From: Lacinutrix venerupis
GTDB lineage: Bacteria; Bacteroidota; Bacteroidia; Flavobacteriales; Flavobacteriaceae
DNA: 64,000 nt
Assembly (NCBI RefSeq): GCF_003663945.1
Contig: NZ_RCCH01000006.1
Location: 1 to 64,000 of the forward strand
Direction: 5' to 3'
Both the position numbers and the translations under genes were made by a program. Under the pieces are notes generated by a model. The model saw only the letters and a list, made by a program, of their open reading frames with translations. It did no database searches and was not told the origin of the DNA. Below are positions 53,922 through 62,517 of the stretch, one piece after another (position 1 is the stretch's first letter; each line of letters begins with the position of its first letter).

Positions 53922-54416
53922 TTACGGATTTAAAATGGTTCTTAATTTTGTTTTCACTCTATTCATTTTTACTCTAGCATTCACTTCAGTAATACCCATT
54001 GTTTCGCTAATTTCTTTATAATTTTTGTCTTCTAAATACAAGAAAACAAGAGCTTTTTCAATATCATTTAATTGGTGTACAGCACTATATAAAAGTTTTA
54101 ATTGTTGTTCTTCGGTATCATCATAATCCTCCGCTTTTATTTTAAACTGTACCGTATCAAACTCTGTTGTATTTATAGTACGTTTAGACTTTCTATATAA
54201 TGTAATAGCCGTATTTAAACCTACTCTATACATCCACGTACTAAACTTCGAGTCTCCACGAAATTTAGGATACGCACGCCATAACTGTATGGTAATTTCC
54301 TGAAACAAATCATTATGCGCATCGTAGTTATTAGTATATAATCTACACACTTTATGCACAATGTTCTGGTGTTTTTCCAGCAGTTCTACAAAGCTATGTT
54401 CAAGTTCTTTATTCAA
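53922..54416 (-). CDS. RNA polymerase sigma factor, ECF type
   Basis: 164 residues. Region 2 runs from about residue 10 to 80 (AHNDLFQEITIQLWRAYPKF, then FSTWMYRVGLNTAI) and region 4 from about 110 (LEDKNYKEISETMGITEVNA RVKMNR-type helix-turn-helix). No region 3. It directs RNA polymerase to a specific promoter set, unknown here. The following membrane protein gene may control it. Upstream lies the dispersed repeat copy B. Confidence 0.92.
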   Translation of the reverse strand: MNKELEHSFVELLEKHQNIVHKVCRLYTNNYDAHNDLFQEITIQLWRAYPKFRGDSKFSTWMYRVGLNTAITLYRKSKRTINTTEFDTVQFKIKAEDYDDTEEQQLKLLYSAVHQLNDIEKALVFLYLEDKNYKEISETMGITEVNARVKMNRVKTKLRTILNP

Positions 54417-54488
54417 TGTTTTTGGTTAGGTTACACTATAAGTAGAATAAATGTAAAATATGTTACAAATTTTTTATAATTTAATTTT

Positions 54489-54584
54489 TGGCGTTCCCAA
54501 CCTCCGCAAAAAAGCTCCGGTTGGTCAGGCTTTCAAGGCTCGCTCTCTGCGAGGAGCTCAAACAAACCTTTCAATCCTTAACGC
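54489..54584. repeat. Dispersed intergenic palindrome-bounded repeat, copy B
   Basis: 96 bp between the sigma factor gene and the NADH dehydrogenase gene. Ends GCGTT (54491-54495) and AACGC (54580-54584) pair. An inner hairpin CCAACC (54497-54502) / GGTTGG (54519-54524) replaces the shorter CCT/AGG of copy A, and CTCGC-TCTCT-GCGAG replaces the wobble-containing arm. Shared words with copy A: GGTCAGGCT, CGCTCTCTG and GAGGAGCT. The remaining bases of 54417-54685 hold only the -7 box of the next gene. Confidence 0.7.
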
Positions 54585-54651
54585 AAGCCAATATAGTGTT
54601 AAAAACCATAGATTCTAAATAAAATAAATAGTCTTTATAAAGCTTATATTG

Positions 54652-54659
54652 TATCTTTG
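54652..54659 (+). promoter_or_regulatory. Probable -7 promoter box of the NADH dehydrogenase gene
   Basis: TATCTTTG fits TAnnTTTG and lies 26 bases before the ATG at 54686. The -33 region shows no exact TTTG. Confidence 0.5.
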
Positions 54660-54685
54660 AGTATAGTATAAAATCTCTTTTTTTT

Positions 54686-55960
54686 ATGAATATTCCCAAA
54701 ACTAATCTTCCAAGAATTGTAATTGTTGGTGGCGGTTTTGCTGGTATCAATCTTGCTAAAACACTGGCTAATAAAAAAGTACAAGTTGTATTGCTAGATA
54801 AGCATAACTACCATACTTTCCAACCTCTACTTTACCAAGTATCTTCTTCAGGATTAGAACCAGATTCTATTGCTTATCCTTTACGTAAAATTTTAAAAAA
54901 GCATAAAAATTCTTTTTTTAGATTAACCGAGGTAAATAATATAGATACAGAAAATAAAACAATTAATACAAGTATAGGAAACCTTAATTACGACTATCTT
55001 GTTTTGGCTACAGGTACAAAAACTAATTATTTTGGAAACAAAAAAATAGAAACCCACAGTATGCCAATGAAGGAAGTATCGCAAGCCTTGGATATTAGAA
55101 GTTTAATTCTTCAAAATTTTGAAAAAGCAGCAATAACAAGCGATAAAGATAAAAGAAAAGCCTTTCTTAATTTTGTAATAGTTGGAGCAGGACCAACAGG
55201 CGTTGAGCTCGCTGGTGCCATTGCAGAGCTTAAAAATAATATTTTACCAAGAGATTACAGAGATTTAGATCCAGAGATGATGCAAATTTATCTTCTAGAA
55301 GGAGGTAAAAGTGTGTTGCCACCAATGAGTTCTCATGCATCTAAAAAAGCAGAACACTTTTTAAAGGCACTTGGCGTTTTAGTACACTGTAACACACAGG
55401 TTAAAGATTATGATGGTAAAACAGTAACCACAAATACAAATTTAACTTTAGAATGCGAAACACTTATTTGGGCAGCAGGTGTAACTGGAGATCCAGTTTA
55501 TGGTTTAAATGCAGAAGTTTTACAAGAACGTTCTAACCGTTATAAAGTTGACCAATACAACCAAATAAAAGGTGTAGACTCTATTTTTGCCTTAGGTGAT
55601 ATTGCTTATATGGAAACAGAAGCATACCCAAAAGGACACCCACAAGTAGCACAACCAGCAATTCAACAAGGAAAATTGTTAGGTAAAAATATTTTAAAAC
55701 TAATAGAGGGAAAACCTATGCAAGCTTTTATATATAAAGATAAAGGTTCAATGGCTACAATAGGTAGAAATAAAGCAGTGGTAGATTTAAAATATTTTAA
55801 GTTTTCTGGTTTTTTTGCTTGGTTTGTATGGATGTTTGTACATTTAATGTCGCTTGTAGGCTTTCGTAATCGTGTAATTATTTTTTTTAATTGGACTTAT
55901 AACTATATAAATTTTGATAAAGCAGCACGATTAATAATTAGGCCTTTTAATAAAAAATAG
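54686..55960 (+). CDS. Type II NADH dehydrogenase (NDH-2 family)
   Basis: 424 residues. Two Rossmann motifs: RIVIVGGGFAGINLAKTL at residue 10 (FAD) and FVIVGAGPTGVELAGAIAEL near 163 (NADH). The quinone/FAD-side motifs YHTFQPLLYQVSSSGLEPDS and GDIAYMETEAYPKG near 310 fit the family, and a C-terminal hydrophobic stretch (FSGFFAWFVWMFVHLMSLVG) anchors it at the inner membrane. It feeds electrons from NADH to the quinone pool without pumping protons. Confidence 0.94.
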   Translation: MNIPKTNLPRIVIVGGGFAGINLAKTLANKKVQVVLLDKHNYHTFQPLLYQVSSSGLEPDSIAYPLRKILKKHKNSFFRLTEVNNIDTENKTINTSIGNLNYDYLVLATGTKTNYFGNKKIETHSMPMKEVSQALDIRSLILQNFEKAAITSDKDKRKAFLNFVIVGAGPTGVELAGAIAELKNNILPRDYRDLDPEMMQIYLLEGGKSVLPPMSSHASKKAEHFLKALGVLVHCNTQVKDYDGKTVTTNTNLTLECETLIWAAGVTGDPVYGLNAEVLQERSNRYKVDQYNQIKGVDSIFALGDIAYMETEAYPKGHPQVAQPAIQQGKLLGKNILKLIEGKPMQAFIYKDKGSMATIGRNKAVVDLKYFKFSGFFAWFVWMFVHLMSLVGFRNRVIIFFNWTYNYINFDKAARLIIRPFNKK

Positions 55961-55969
55961 AGAACAAAT

Positions 55970-56040
55970 ACATTTCATCATTTAAAAACAACAATTCGGT
56001 AATAATCAATTTTAAAAACTAAACTTCGGTTGCATTTTTG
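55970..56040 (+). promoter_or_regulatory. Predicted LytTR operator and promoter of the receptor gene
   Basis: Two direct 9-mers, ACATTTCAT (55970-55978) and ACAATTCGG (55991-55999), separated by 12 bases, follow the LytTR-type pattern. A third half-site-like AAACTTCGG is at 56021-56029. A -7-like CATTTTTG (one mismatch) sits at 56033-56040. From the end of the second 9-mer to this box are 33 bases, the same as in the site at 60088. Weak -7 boxes are usual at activator-dependent promoters. Confidence 0.6.
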
Positions 56041-56092
56041 GACCATCAATCAGGCTGAAAATATTTTTTAGTTAACCAAAAACGCAACAATT

Positions 56093-58243
56093 ATGAAATT
56101 TATTACCGCAATTCTAATCACATTAATCAGTGGTCAATGCTTTGCACAAACTATTACAGGACAAGTTATAGATGTTAAAAACAATCCTATAGAAGGTGCC
56201 AATGTTTATTTAAAAGGAACTTACGACGGTACAACTACCAATGCAGAAGGTAATTTTTTTTTTAAAACAACAGAAACAGGAACACAAACTTTAAATATTT
56301 CTTTTATTTCATTCGAAACATACACATTAACAGGAGATGTTTCTACTTTAAACAATTTAAAAATAACGTTACGAGAAGATGTAAACGCGTTGGATACAGT
56401 AGTGCTTTCGGCAGGTACTTTTTCGGCAGGCGATAATAGTAAAGTATCAGCTTTAACATCTTTAGATGTTGTTACTACCGCAAGTGCCCTTGGCGATTAT
56501 GTAGGTGCTTTACAAACTTTACCTGGAACTACAACAGTAGCAGAAGATGGTCGATTATTTGTTCGTGGTGGTGAGGCAGAAGAAACTCAAATTTTTATAG
56601 ATGGTATTCGCGTGTTTACACCTTATTCACCTTCTACAAATAACACACCAACTCGCGGACGTTATTCTCCTTTTTTGTTTGATGGTATTACTTTTTCTAC
56701 AGGCGGTTACAGTGCAGAATATGGGCAAGCCTTATCAAGTGTTTTATTATTAAATACTATAGACGAGCCAGAACAAGAAAAAACCGACATTGGTATTATG
56801 ACGTTGGGAGCAACATTAGGCAATACACAAAAATGGGACAAAAGCGCGTTAAGTGTTAATGCTTCTTATATTAATTTAGAACCATATCAAGCCATCTTTA
56901 AAGATAGAAACGATTGGAAAAAATCTCCTGAAAATTTTTCTGGAGAAGCTGTTTACAGATATAAAACTAATAATGGGCTGCTTAAATTGTACTCAGCTTT
57001 CGATACAACAAATTTTGAACTCATTCAAGAAGACATCAATCAACCAGAAGGAATGCACTTTAAACTAAATAATGCAAACCTTTATTTTAATGGTTCTTAT
57101 ACCGAAAAGTTAAAAAACAGATGGAAACTAGCTACAGGAATTAGTTATACTCATGCTAAAAGCAAAATGAATATAGATAATAGTAATATTGATGATATTG
57201 AAAACTCTTTTCATGCTAAGCTAAAACTTAGAAAAAGCTTTAGTAATCGTTTTAAACTAAATTTTGGAGCAGAATATTTTGCAACAGATTTTAACGAAGA
57301 TTTTAATAACGAGTTAATGGCGCCTTTAGATTATGGATTTAAAAATAATATTGCTTCAATATTTACAGAAACCGATATAATTTTCTCTAAAAAAATAGCT
57401 TTAAAAGCAGGTTTGCGTACAGAATATAGCCAATTATTTAAAGAAACTAGTATTGCACCACGCTTGTCTTTAGCATATAAAACAGGAGCTAAAAGCCAAT
57501 TATCTTTAGCCTATGGCGATTTTTATCAAAATCCAAACAGTAGTATTTTAAAGTTTGAACAAGATTTAAAAGCACAAAAAACACAACATTATATTTTAAA
57601 TTACCAATACAATAACGATGGTAAAATATTTAGAGCAGAAACTTATTATAAGGGTTATAATAATTTAGTAAAATATAATACAGAATTTGCTGGATTGGAA
57701 AGTAATTATAATAATTTAGGAACTGGATTTGCTAAGGGATTAGATTTATTTTACCGTGATAATAAGAGCATAAAGAATATCGATTATTGGTTAAGTTACT
57801 CTTATTTAGATACAGAAAGAGATTATAAAAATTACTTAACGGCTGCACAACCTAATTTTGCTAATAAGCATAACCTTTCTGTGGTTGGAAAATATTGGAT
57901 TGAAAATTGGAAAAGTCAATTAGGTGTAAGTTATAGTTTTGCTTCTGGGAGAACTTATACCAACCCAAATAAAGCTGGTTTTTTAAATGAAAAAACCAAA
58001 AGCTATAATAGTTTAAGTTTAAATTGGGCGTATTTATTAAGTCCGCAGAAAATTTTATACTTTTCTTTTAACAACGCTTTAGGGTTTAAAAACGTAAACG
58101 GTTACCAATATGCAAATACGCCAGATGTAAATAATAATTTTGCTAGTCGTGCTTTGCGTCCTGCCGCAGATCAGTTCTTTTTTGTAGGTTTCTTTTGGAC
58201 TATTAGCGAAAACGGCAATGATAACCAGCTGGATAATTTGTAA
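56093..58243 (+). CDS. TonB-dependent receptor-like protein with carboxypeptidase-regulatory-type domain
   Basis: 716 residues. Signal peptide (MKFITAILITLISGQCFAQ), then a CarboxypepD_reg-like beta sandwich (residues about 20-95, GQVIDVKNNPIEGANVYLKG) and a plug domain (near 105-215, GRLFVRGGEAEETQIFIDGI). The rest is a beta barrel with many YxxYN-type strands. It is shorter than SusC proteins (about 1000 residues) and no SusD partner is next door. So a metal-complex or small-ligand receptor is more likely than a glycan importer. Upstream lies the predicted LytTR operator at 55970. Confidence 0.92.
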   Translation: MKFITAILITLISGQCFAQTITGQVIDVKNNPIEGANVYLKGTYDGTTTNAEGNFFFKTTETGTQTLNISFISFETYTLTGDVSTLNNLKITLREDVNALDTVVLSAGTFSAGDNSKVSALTSLDVVTTASALGDYVGALQTLPGTTTVAEDGRLFVRGGEAEETQIFIDGIRVFTPYSPSTNNTPTRGRYSPFLFDGITFSTGGYSAEYGQALSSVLLLNTIDEPEQEKTDIGIMTLGATLGNTQKWDKSALSVNASYINLEPYQAIFKDRNDWKKSPENFSGEAVYRYKTNNGLLKLYSAFDTTNFELIQEDINQPEGMHFKLNNANLYFNGSYTEKLKNRWKLATGISYTHAKSKMNIDNSNIDDIENSFHAKLKLRKSFSNRFKLNFGAEYFATDFNEDFNNELMAPLDYGFKNNIASIFTETDIIFSKKIALKAGLRTEYSQLFKETSIAPRLSLAYKTGAKSQLSLAYGDFYQNPNSSILKFEQDLKAQKTQHYILNYQYNNDGKIFRAETYYKGYNNLVKYNTEFAGLESNYNNLGTGFAKGLDLFYRDNKSIKNIDYWLSYSYLDTERDYKNYLTAAQPNFANKHNLSVVGKYWIENWKSQLGVSYSFASGRTYTNPNKAGFLNEKTKSYNSLSLNWAYLLSPQKILYFSFNNALGFKNVNGYQYANTPDVNNNFASRALRPAADQFFFVGFFWTISENGNDNQLDNL

Positions 58244-58257
58244 ACTTTATTTTATAT

Positions 58258-58575
58258 TTAAACATTAAAAATCCCAATAGCTTCATAAAGAACAGTAACA
58301 ATACCATTCCATACTTTTTCTAAAACAACTTTAAGAATTCCTTTTAGTGTGTTAACAAAGTTGGTAACCATATGCTTTAAGCCATCGAGAAAGAAACCGA
58401 TAAGATCGTCTTCAATTTCTCCAGTAGCAATACCTGCTTTTATAATAAGAGCTTGCTTAGAAATAGCTTCTGCTTGTCGCTCGCTAAAACCTGTTACCAA
58501 AGCAATATCTTTTTCTAATATGTTAGAAGCTACGTTTTTTATAGAATCTATTAAGTTAGCTGTTTTGTTATTCAT
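58258..58575 (-). CDS. Small helical protein, unknown
   Basis: 105 residues (MNNKTANLIDSIKNVASNIL to VLYEAIGIFNV). It has several amphipathic or weakly hydrophobic helices (FLDGLKHMVTNFVNTLKGIL, VWNGIVTVLYEAIGI) without a signal peptide or clear membrane span. No family is recognised. It lies four bases after the lipoprotein gene on the same strand and shares its transcript. Confidence 0.72.
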   Translation of the reverse strand: MNNKTANLIDSIKNVASNILEKDIALVTGFSERQAEAISKQALIIKAGIATGEIEDDLIGFFLDGLKHMVTNFVNTLKGILKVVLEKVWNGIVTVLYEAIGIFNV

Positions 58576-58579
58576 AATA

Positions 58580-59083
58580 TTAACGTTTTAAAAAGCTTTC
58601 GTAGGTAACGGCTTGATCTAAAAATATTTTAATTTCACCTTTAAAAGTTTCTATTACTATTGGGCTTAAACCAGAAGATTGGTCTTTTTCTTTCATTTTA
58701 ACCAAGTTTTCTACAATACGATTAAAGGCAAAAGCACTTGGGTAATCGCTAGATGAGGTTGGGCTATTACGTTCTGCTAATAAATTATTTATTTGCTCAG
58801 TAGTTTTGTTGCTTGGTACTGGTCGTGCTTTAGCAAGTAGATTTAAGGTTTCAAACTTGCTTATTAATGAGTTGTATGTGTTTTCTCGTCTAGAAAAACT
58901 TTCTTCATTTGTACCTCCAGCAATTTCTGCTAGAAATAAAAAAGTCTCTGTTGTAGCCTCTGTAGATTTATCTATAATTGTTTGATTATAGCTAGGTGCT
59001 AAATAGGTTTTACAGTTAGCTAAAAGTAATACGCAAAAAAGAAGTAGTGTGTGTTTTAAAAAAAGGTGTTTTATTGGTTTCAT
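58580..59083 (-). CDS. Lipoprotein, unknown
   Basis: 167 residues from the ATG at 59083. A longer frame overlaps the next gene and lacks a signal; from here the start is MKPIKHLFLKHTLLLFCVLL with the lipobox LLANC. The mature part is helical, with FLFLAEIAGGTNEESFSRRE and a C-terminal KGEIKIFLDQAVTYESFLKR. No known domain. It sits in a run of four small minus-strand genes between the receptor gene and the LytTR operon. Confidence 0.78.
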   Translation of the reverse strand: MKPIKHLFLKHTLLLFCVLLLANCKTYLAPSYNQTIIDKSTEATTETFLFLAEIAGGTNEESFSRRENTYNSLISKFETLNLLAKARPVPSNKTTEQINNLLAERNSPTSSSDYPSAFAFNRIVENLVKMKEKDQSSGLSPIVIETFKGEIKIFLDQAVTYESFLKR

Positions 59084-59135
59084 TTTTATAGTATTACTTA
59101 ATATTTTATTTTTATTTAAATCCATACATTTTAGA

Positions 59136-59576
59136 TTATTCCACATGATCTTGTCTCCAAAATAAATACCCAATTAATAATCCAAAGGCCATAGATATTG
59201 CATGTGCTATGCGTATTTCGTTTTGTGTTGGTTGGTTAGGTATTTTTGCAACAGTTTCAATTAAAAAAGGTCCAATTTTTAAAAAATAAATTAATGCCGC
59301 AATTGAAAAAAGTATAATTGTGCCAGTAACTTCGTGAACTAATTTTTTGCTTTTTCGTGTAAAAAATAAGTTTATAGCAACTGCTCCCCAAAAATAAGTA
59401 AGTACAAAAAATGCCTTTTCGGTTTCACCTTTAATAACTTCGCTAATGGTAATATTATTAGTCGCCGCTAAAATAATATCGAATATAATTAGCACTACAA
59501 ATAAGCCAATTAAAATATATTGTACTATGCGAACTAATTTAGGATGTGTTTCAAAATACGTTTCTAAGTTTTGCAT
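59136..59576 (-). CDS. Small four-span membrane protein, paralogue of the next gene
   Basis: 146 residues with four membrane spans (near 18-40, 55-72, 85-105 and 122-140). It ends GLLIGYLFWRQDHVE, which resembles the ending GVIYGHFFWSQRHLDYLD of the neighbouring gene, so the two are probably related copies. No recognised family; position between a lipoprotein gene and the second membrane gene suggests a shared complex. Its stop lies 53 bases before the lipoprotein's start. Confidence 0.78.
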   Translation of the reverse strand: MQNLETYFETHPKLVRIVQYILIGLFVVLIIFDIILAATNNITISEVIKGETEKAFFVLTYFWGAVAINLFFTRKSKKLVHEVTGTIILFSIAALIYFLKIGPFLIETVAKIPNQPTQNEIRIAHAISMAFGLLIGYLFWRQDHVE

Positions 59577-59581
59577 GATTT

Positions 59582-59983
59582 TTAATTAAATATGTCTAAA
59601 TAATCTAGATGACGCTGCGACCAAAAAAAGTGACCATAAATAACTCCCAAAATTAATAGTAGTAATTGTATACGTCGTTTCATTACAAAATCTTTGTCTT
59701 GTTTTAATCCTATTATTAATAAGGCAATTAATAAAACAACTACTAAAACAACAGGAAGCCAGGCGTTAGGTCCTAAAAGTGGAACTTCTGTTCCTAAAAA
59801 AAAATGTCCACCTAAAATTCCCCAAGCAGTTGTTAGAAAAAAATATTTATGGTATGCCCAACGCTTGATTAGAAAATTTACAGTGTCATTTTCTACATCG
59901 TTAAAATACAAATAGATATTAAAAAGTATTAGGAATAAAATGGTTATGCCAATAACAATTTGCACAATTAATGTATAATCCAT
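59582..59983 (-). CDS. Small four-span membrane protein
   Basis: 133 residues with spans near 5-27, 46-62, 73-93 and 106-122. The second span carries TTAWGILGGHFFLG and the last GVIYGHFFWSQRH, a repeated GHFF pattern with histidines inside the membrane that could bind a metal, heme or proton. The gene upstream in the same orientation is the first of this run. No family is recognised. Confidence 0.78.
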   Translation of the reverse strand: MDYTLIVQIVIGITILFLILFNIYLYFNDVENDTVNFLIKRWAYHKYFFLTTAWGILGGHFFLGTEVPLLGPNAWLPVVLVVVLLIALLIIGLKQDKDFVMKRRIQLLLLILGVIYGHFFWSQRHLDYLDIFN

Positions 59984-60087
59984 TGTTTAGTTTTTACAGT
60001 TAAATTAATAGCAGCTTAAAGTTAAGTAATTAATTTTAAAATTTATGCTTCCAAATTGTTAAGGAATGTAATGTTTTATAGTTTTTT

Positions 60088-60158
60088 ACAATTCAGTATT
60101 AAAAAATAACAGTTCGGTAATTCGTTTTTTTTAAACAAGTATTTGCGTAAGATATTTG
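60088..60158 (+). promoter_or_regulatory. Predicted LytTR operator and promoter of the kinase-regulator operon
   Basis: Two direct 9-mers, ACAATTCAG (60088-60096) and ACAGTTCGG (60109-60117), are separated by exactly 12 bases, giving the 21-bp period known for LytTR regulators such as AgrA, and ACAGTTCGG matches the general LytTR half-site [AT][AC][AC]GTTN[AG][TG]. A -7-like GATATTTG (one mismatch) is at 60151-60158. The distance to it is 33 bases, as at the receptor gene. Confidence 0.65.
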
Positions 60159-60183
60159 TCCTAACAATTAAAACCACAAAATT

Positions 60184-60813
60184 ATGTACAGATTAGCACT
60201 ATTAATTATTATGATGATTACTTCTAATTTAAATGCACAAACCGAAAGTAAATATGAAACCGGTATGTTAAAAGCATTTAGCTTATGGGAAGAACAAAAA
60301 ACAGAGGAAGCTGTAAATTTATTCGAGCGTATCTCGAGTGCAGAAAACGAAAATTGGTTACCAAGTTACTATGCAGCTCAAGTATTAATCCTTGATGGAT
60401 TTACAAAACTTCAAGACTCAGAAAAATTAGATGCACAATTAAAACGAGCTCAAAATTTTATTAATGATGCAAAAACAAAAAGTAAAGAAAATGCCGAAAT
60501 TCTAGTTATGCAAGCATTATTACATACCGTTTATGTAGCAAGTGATGGAGCAAAATATGGCATGACCTTAGCGCCAAAAGTAGCACAGTTGTATGAACAA
60601 GCATATAAACTTGATTCTAAAAACCCAAGAGTAGTATTAAATAGAGCCGAGTGGAACATAGGAAGCGCAAGATATTTTGGTCAAGACACTAAGCCATTTT
60701 GTAACGAATTTAATAAAGCCTTAGAACTTTTTGTTAACTTTAAACCAGAATCTAAATTTCACCCAAATTGGGGAAAGGAAAGAGCAGAGCAAATGATTAA
60801 ATCTTGTAATTAA
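60184..60813 (+). CDS. Exported TPR-like protein heading the LytTR operon
   Basis: 209 residues with a signal peptide (MYRLALLIIMMITSNLNAQ). The mature part is helical with TPR-like pairs: ALELFVNFKPESKFHPNWG, KLDSKNPRVVLNRAEWNIGS and AVNLFERISSAENENWLPS. Families of this type often hold about 190 residues and are found upstream of LytS/LytTR genes in Bacteroidota. It may sense or scaffold in the periplasm. It begins the operon that continues 5 bases later with the kinase. Confidence 0.85.
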   Translation: MYRLALLIIMMITSNLNAQTESKYETGMLKAFSLWEEQKTEEAVNLFERISSAENENWLPSYYAAQVLILDGFTKLQDSEKLDAQLKRAQNFINDAKTKSKENAEILVMQALLHTVYVASDGAKYGMTLAPKVAQLYEQAYKLDSKNPRVVLNRAEWNIGSARYFGQDTKPFCNEFNKALELFVNFKPESKFHPNWGKERAEQMIKSCN

Positions 60814-60818
60814 TAAGT

Positions 60819-62168
60819 ATGATTAAATTCTTAAAAGCATTTGGTAAAGCCTTTAGCATTGGTATTCTAGTATTTATTGTAATAGGTATTTTTAGATTTA
60901 TTAATGGAGATACTATTGCGTTCGATAAATATCTACTGGAATATTTTATATATAATCAAGCTTATTCGGTTATTTTATATTTAGCAAATTCTTTTTCAAT
61001 TAATTATATGACAGATAAAATGGGTTACAAACTCTTCGAGTTTAAAAACCTTATTATGGCTGTAATATTATCTATTGGAGTCTCGATACTATCTATTTTT
61101 TGTATTCGATACATAACAAGAGTAATAATTTATAACAGCACGTTTAGTAATTTTTTAAAAACCGAAACACTAAGTAGTTATCTGTTTGCTTTAGGAATTT
61201 CAATTTTAATTACTGTAATTTTTTATAGTATTTATTATTACAAAAATAAACAGGATCGAAAGGTTAAAGAACAAAAAGTAATTGCTGGAACTGCAAGTGC
61301 AAAGTTTAATGCTTTAAAAAACCAGTTAGACCCACATTTTCTGTTTAATAGTTTAAATGTATTAACTAGTTTAATTGAAGAAAATCCGGATAGTGCACAA
61401 AAATTTACAACTAGTCTATCTAAAGTTTATCGTTATGTTTTAGAGCAAAAAAATAAAGATTTAGTTACTGTAGACGAAGAACTAAAATTTGCAAAAACAT
61501 ATATGTCGCTTTTAAAAATGCGTTTTGAAGACAGTATTGTATTTAATATTCTTGAAAAAGCATCAAACCCAGAAAGTAAAGTAGTGCCATTATCACTACA
61601 ATTACTTCTAGAAAATGCAGTAAAACATAATACAGTAACAGAAAGTAAACCTTTACACATTAAAATTTACGAAGACAACGGAAATTTAATTGTAGAAAAC
61701 AATTTACAAACCAAACAAGTAATAAAAAAGAGTAGTGGAGTAGGCTTAAGTAATATTAAACAGCGTTACCAGCTATTATCAAATAAAACAGTTAGTATAA
61801 CAGAGGATAAAATCAAATTTAAGGTCGCTATTCCAATGCTAACAAAACAAATTATAGTTATGAAACAAACAGCAATAAAACAATACGACGACAGTTATAT
61901 AAGAGCTCGTAAAAGAGTAGACGAATTAAAAGAATTTTATTATAATTTAATTTCTTACTGCTGTGTTATTCCATTTTTAATATTTATAAATTATAACACA
62001 TATTGGGATTTTAAATGGTTTTTCTTTCCGCTTTTTGGTTGGGGATTAGGCTTAAGTATACACGCTTATAAGGTTTTTGTAAACGATGGCGTTTTAGGCA
62101 GAAGTTGGGAGGAGCGTAAAATTGAAAAATTCATGAAAGAAGAAGAAGGTAACCAATACAATCTATAA
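60819..62168 (+). CDS. LytS/YehU-type sensor histidine kinase fused to a 2TM domain
   Basis: 449 residues. Four membrane spans occupy the first 145 residues. The His_kinase domain has the H-box QLDPHFLFNSLNVLTSL (H173), the N-box QLLLENAVKHN (N266) and the G-box SGVGLSNIKQR near 306. At the C-terminus, after residue 358, comes a 2TM domain: YIRARKRVDELKEFYYNLIS, two spans, and GRSWEERKIEKFMKEEE. That last part is unusual for a kinase of this group and closely matches the two small proteins encoded next. It phosphorylates the LytTR regulator at 62895. Confidence 0.92.
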   Translation: MIKFLKAFGKAFSIGILVFIVIGIFRFINGDTIAFDKYLLEYFIYNQAYSVILYLANSFSINYMTDKMGYKLFEFKNLIMAVILSIGVSILSIFCIRYITRVIIYNSTFSNFLKTETLSSYLFALGISILITVIFYSIYYYKNKQDRKVKEQKVIAGTASAKFNALKNQLDPHFLFNSLNVLTSLIEENPDSAQKFTTSLSKVYRYVLEQKNKDLVTVDEELKFAKTYMSLLKMRFEDSIVFNILEKASNPESKVVPLSLQLLLENAVKHNTVTESKPLHIKIYEDNGNLIVENNLQTKQVIKKSSGVGLSNIKQRYQLLSNKTVSITEDKIKFKVAIPMLTKQIIVMKQTAIKQYDDSYIRARKRVDELKEFYYNLISYCCVIPFLIFINYNTYWDFKWFFFPLFGWGLGLSIHAYKVFVNDGVLGRSWEERKIEKFMKEEEGNQYNL

Positions 62169-62170
62169 TT

Positions 62171-62515
62171 ATGTCTCAAAATATAGATCCATATAACAAC
62201 ACTAATTCTCATAAAAATTTTGATAGAGAAGAAGCTTATATAAGAGCTAAAAAAAGAGTTAAAAAAATTCTTGGTTTTTATTGGCACTTAGCATCTTATA
62301 TAGTAATTAATATTTTTATTTTATATGTTATTTCTCAAAATTTAAACGGAGAAAAATTTTGGTCGTTTAATGTCTTTTCAACAGTAATTTTTTGGGGAAT
62401 TGGATTGTTGTTTCATTTTTTAGGCGTTTTTGGACCAAACTTTTTGTTTGGTAAAGCTTGGGAAAAACGAAAAATAGAAAAGTATTTAAAAGAAGAAAAT
62501 AAAAAATGGGAGTAA
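62171..62515 (+). CDS. 2TM domain protein (first free copy)
   Basis: 114 residues that form one 2TM domain: YIRAKKRVKKILGFYWHLAS, two membrane spans (near 42-60 and 73-92) and GKAWEKRKIEKYLKEENKKW. It starts two bases after the kinase stop. The basic N-terminal helix and the WExRKIxK motif face the cytoplasm. Function unknown; see the kinase for the fused copy. Confidence 0.9.
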   Translation: MSQNIDPYNNTNSHKNFDREEAYIRAKKRVKKILGFYWHLASYIVINIFILYVISQNLNGEKFWSFNVFSTVIFWGIGLLFHFLGVFGPNFLFGKAWEKRKIEKYLKEENKKWE

Positions 62516-62517
62516 AC

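Noticed and set aside
56093-58243. SusC/SusD polysaccharide utilisation locus
   Set aside because: The receptor is much shorter than SusC, there is no SusD gene and no glycoside hydrolase in the neighbourhood.
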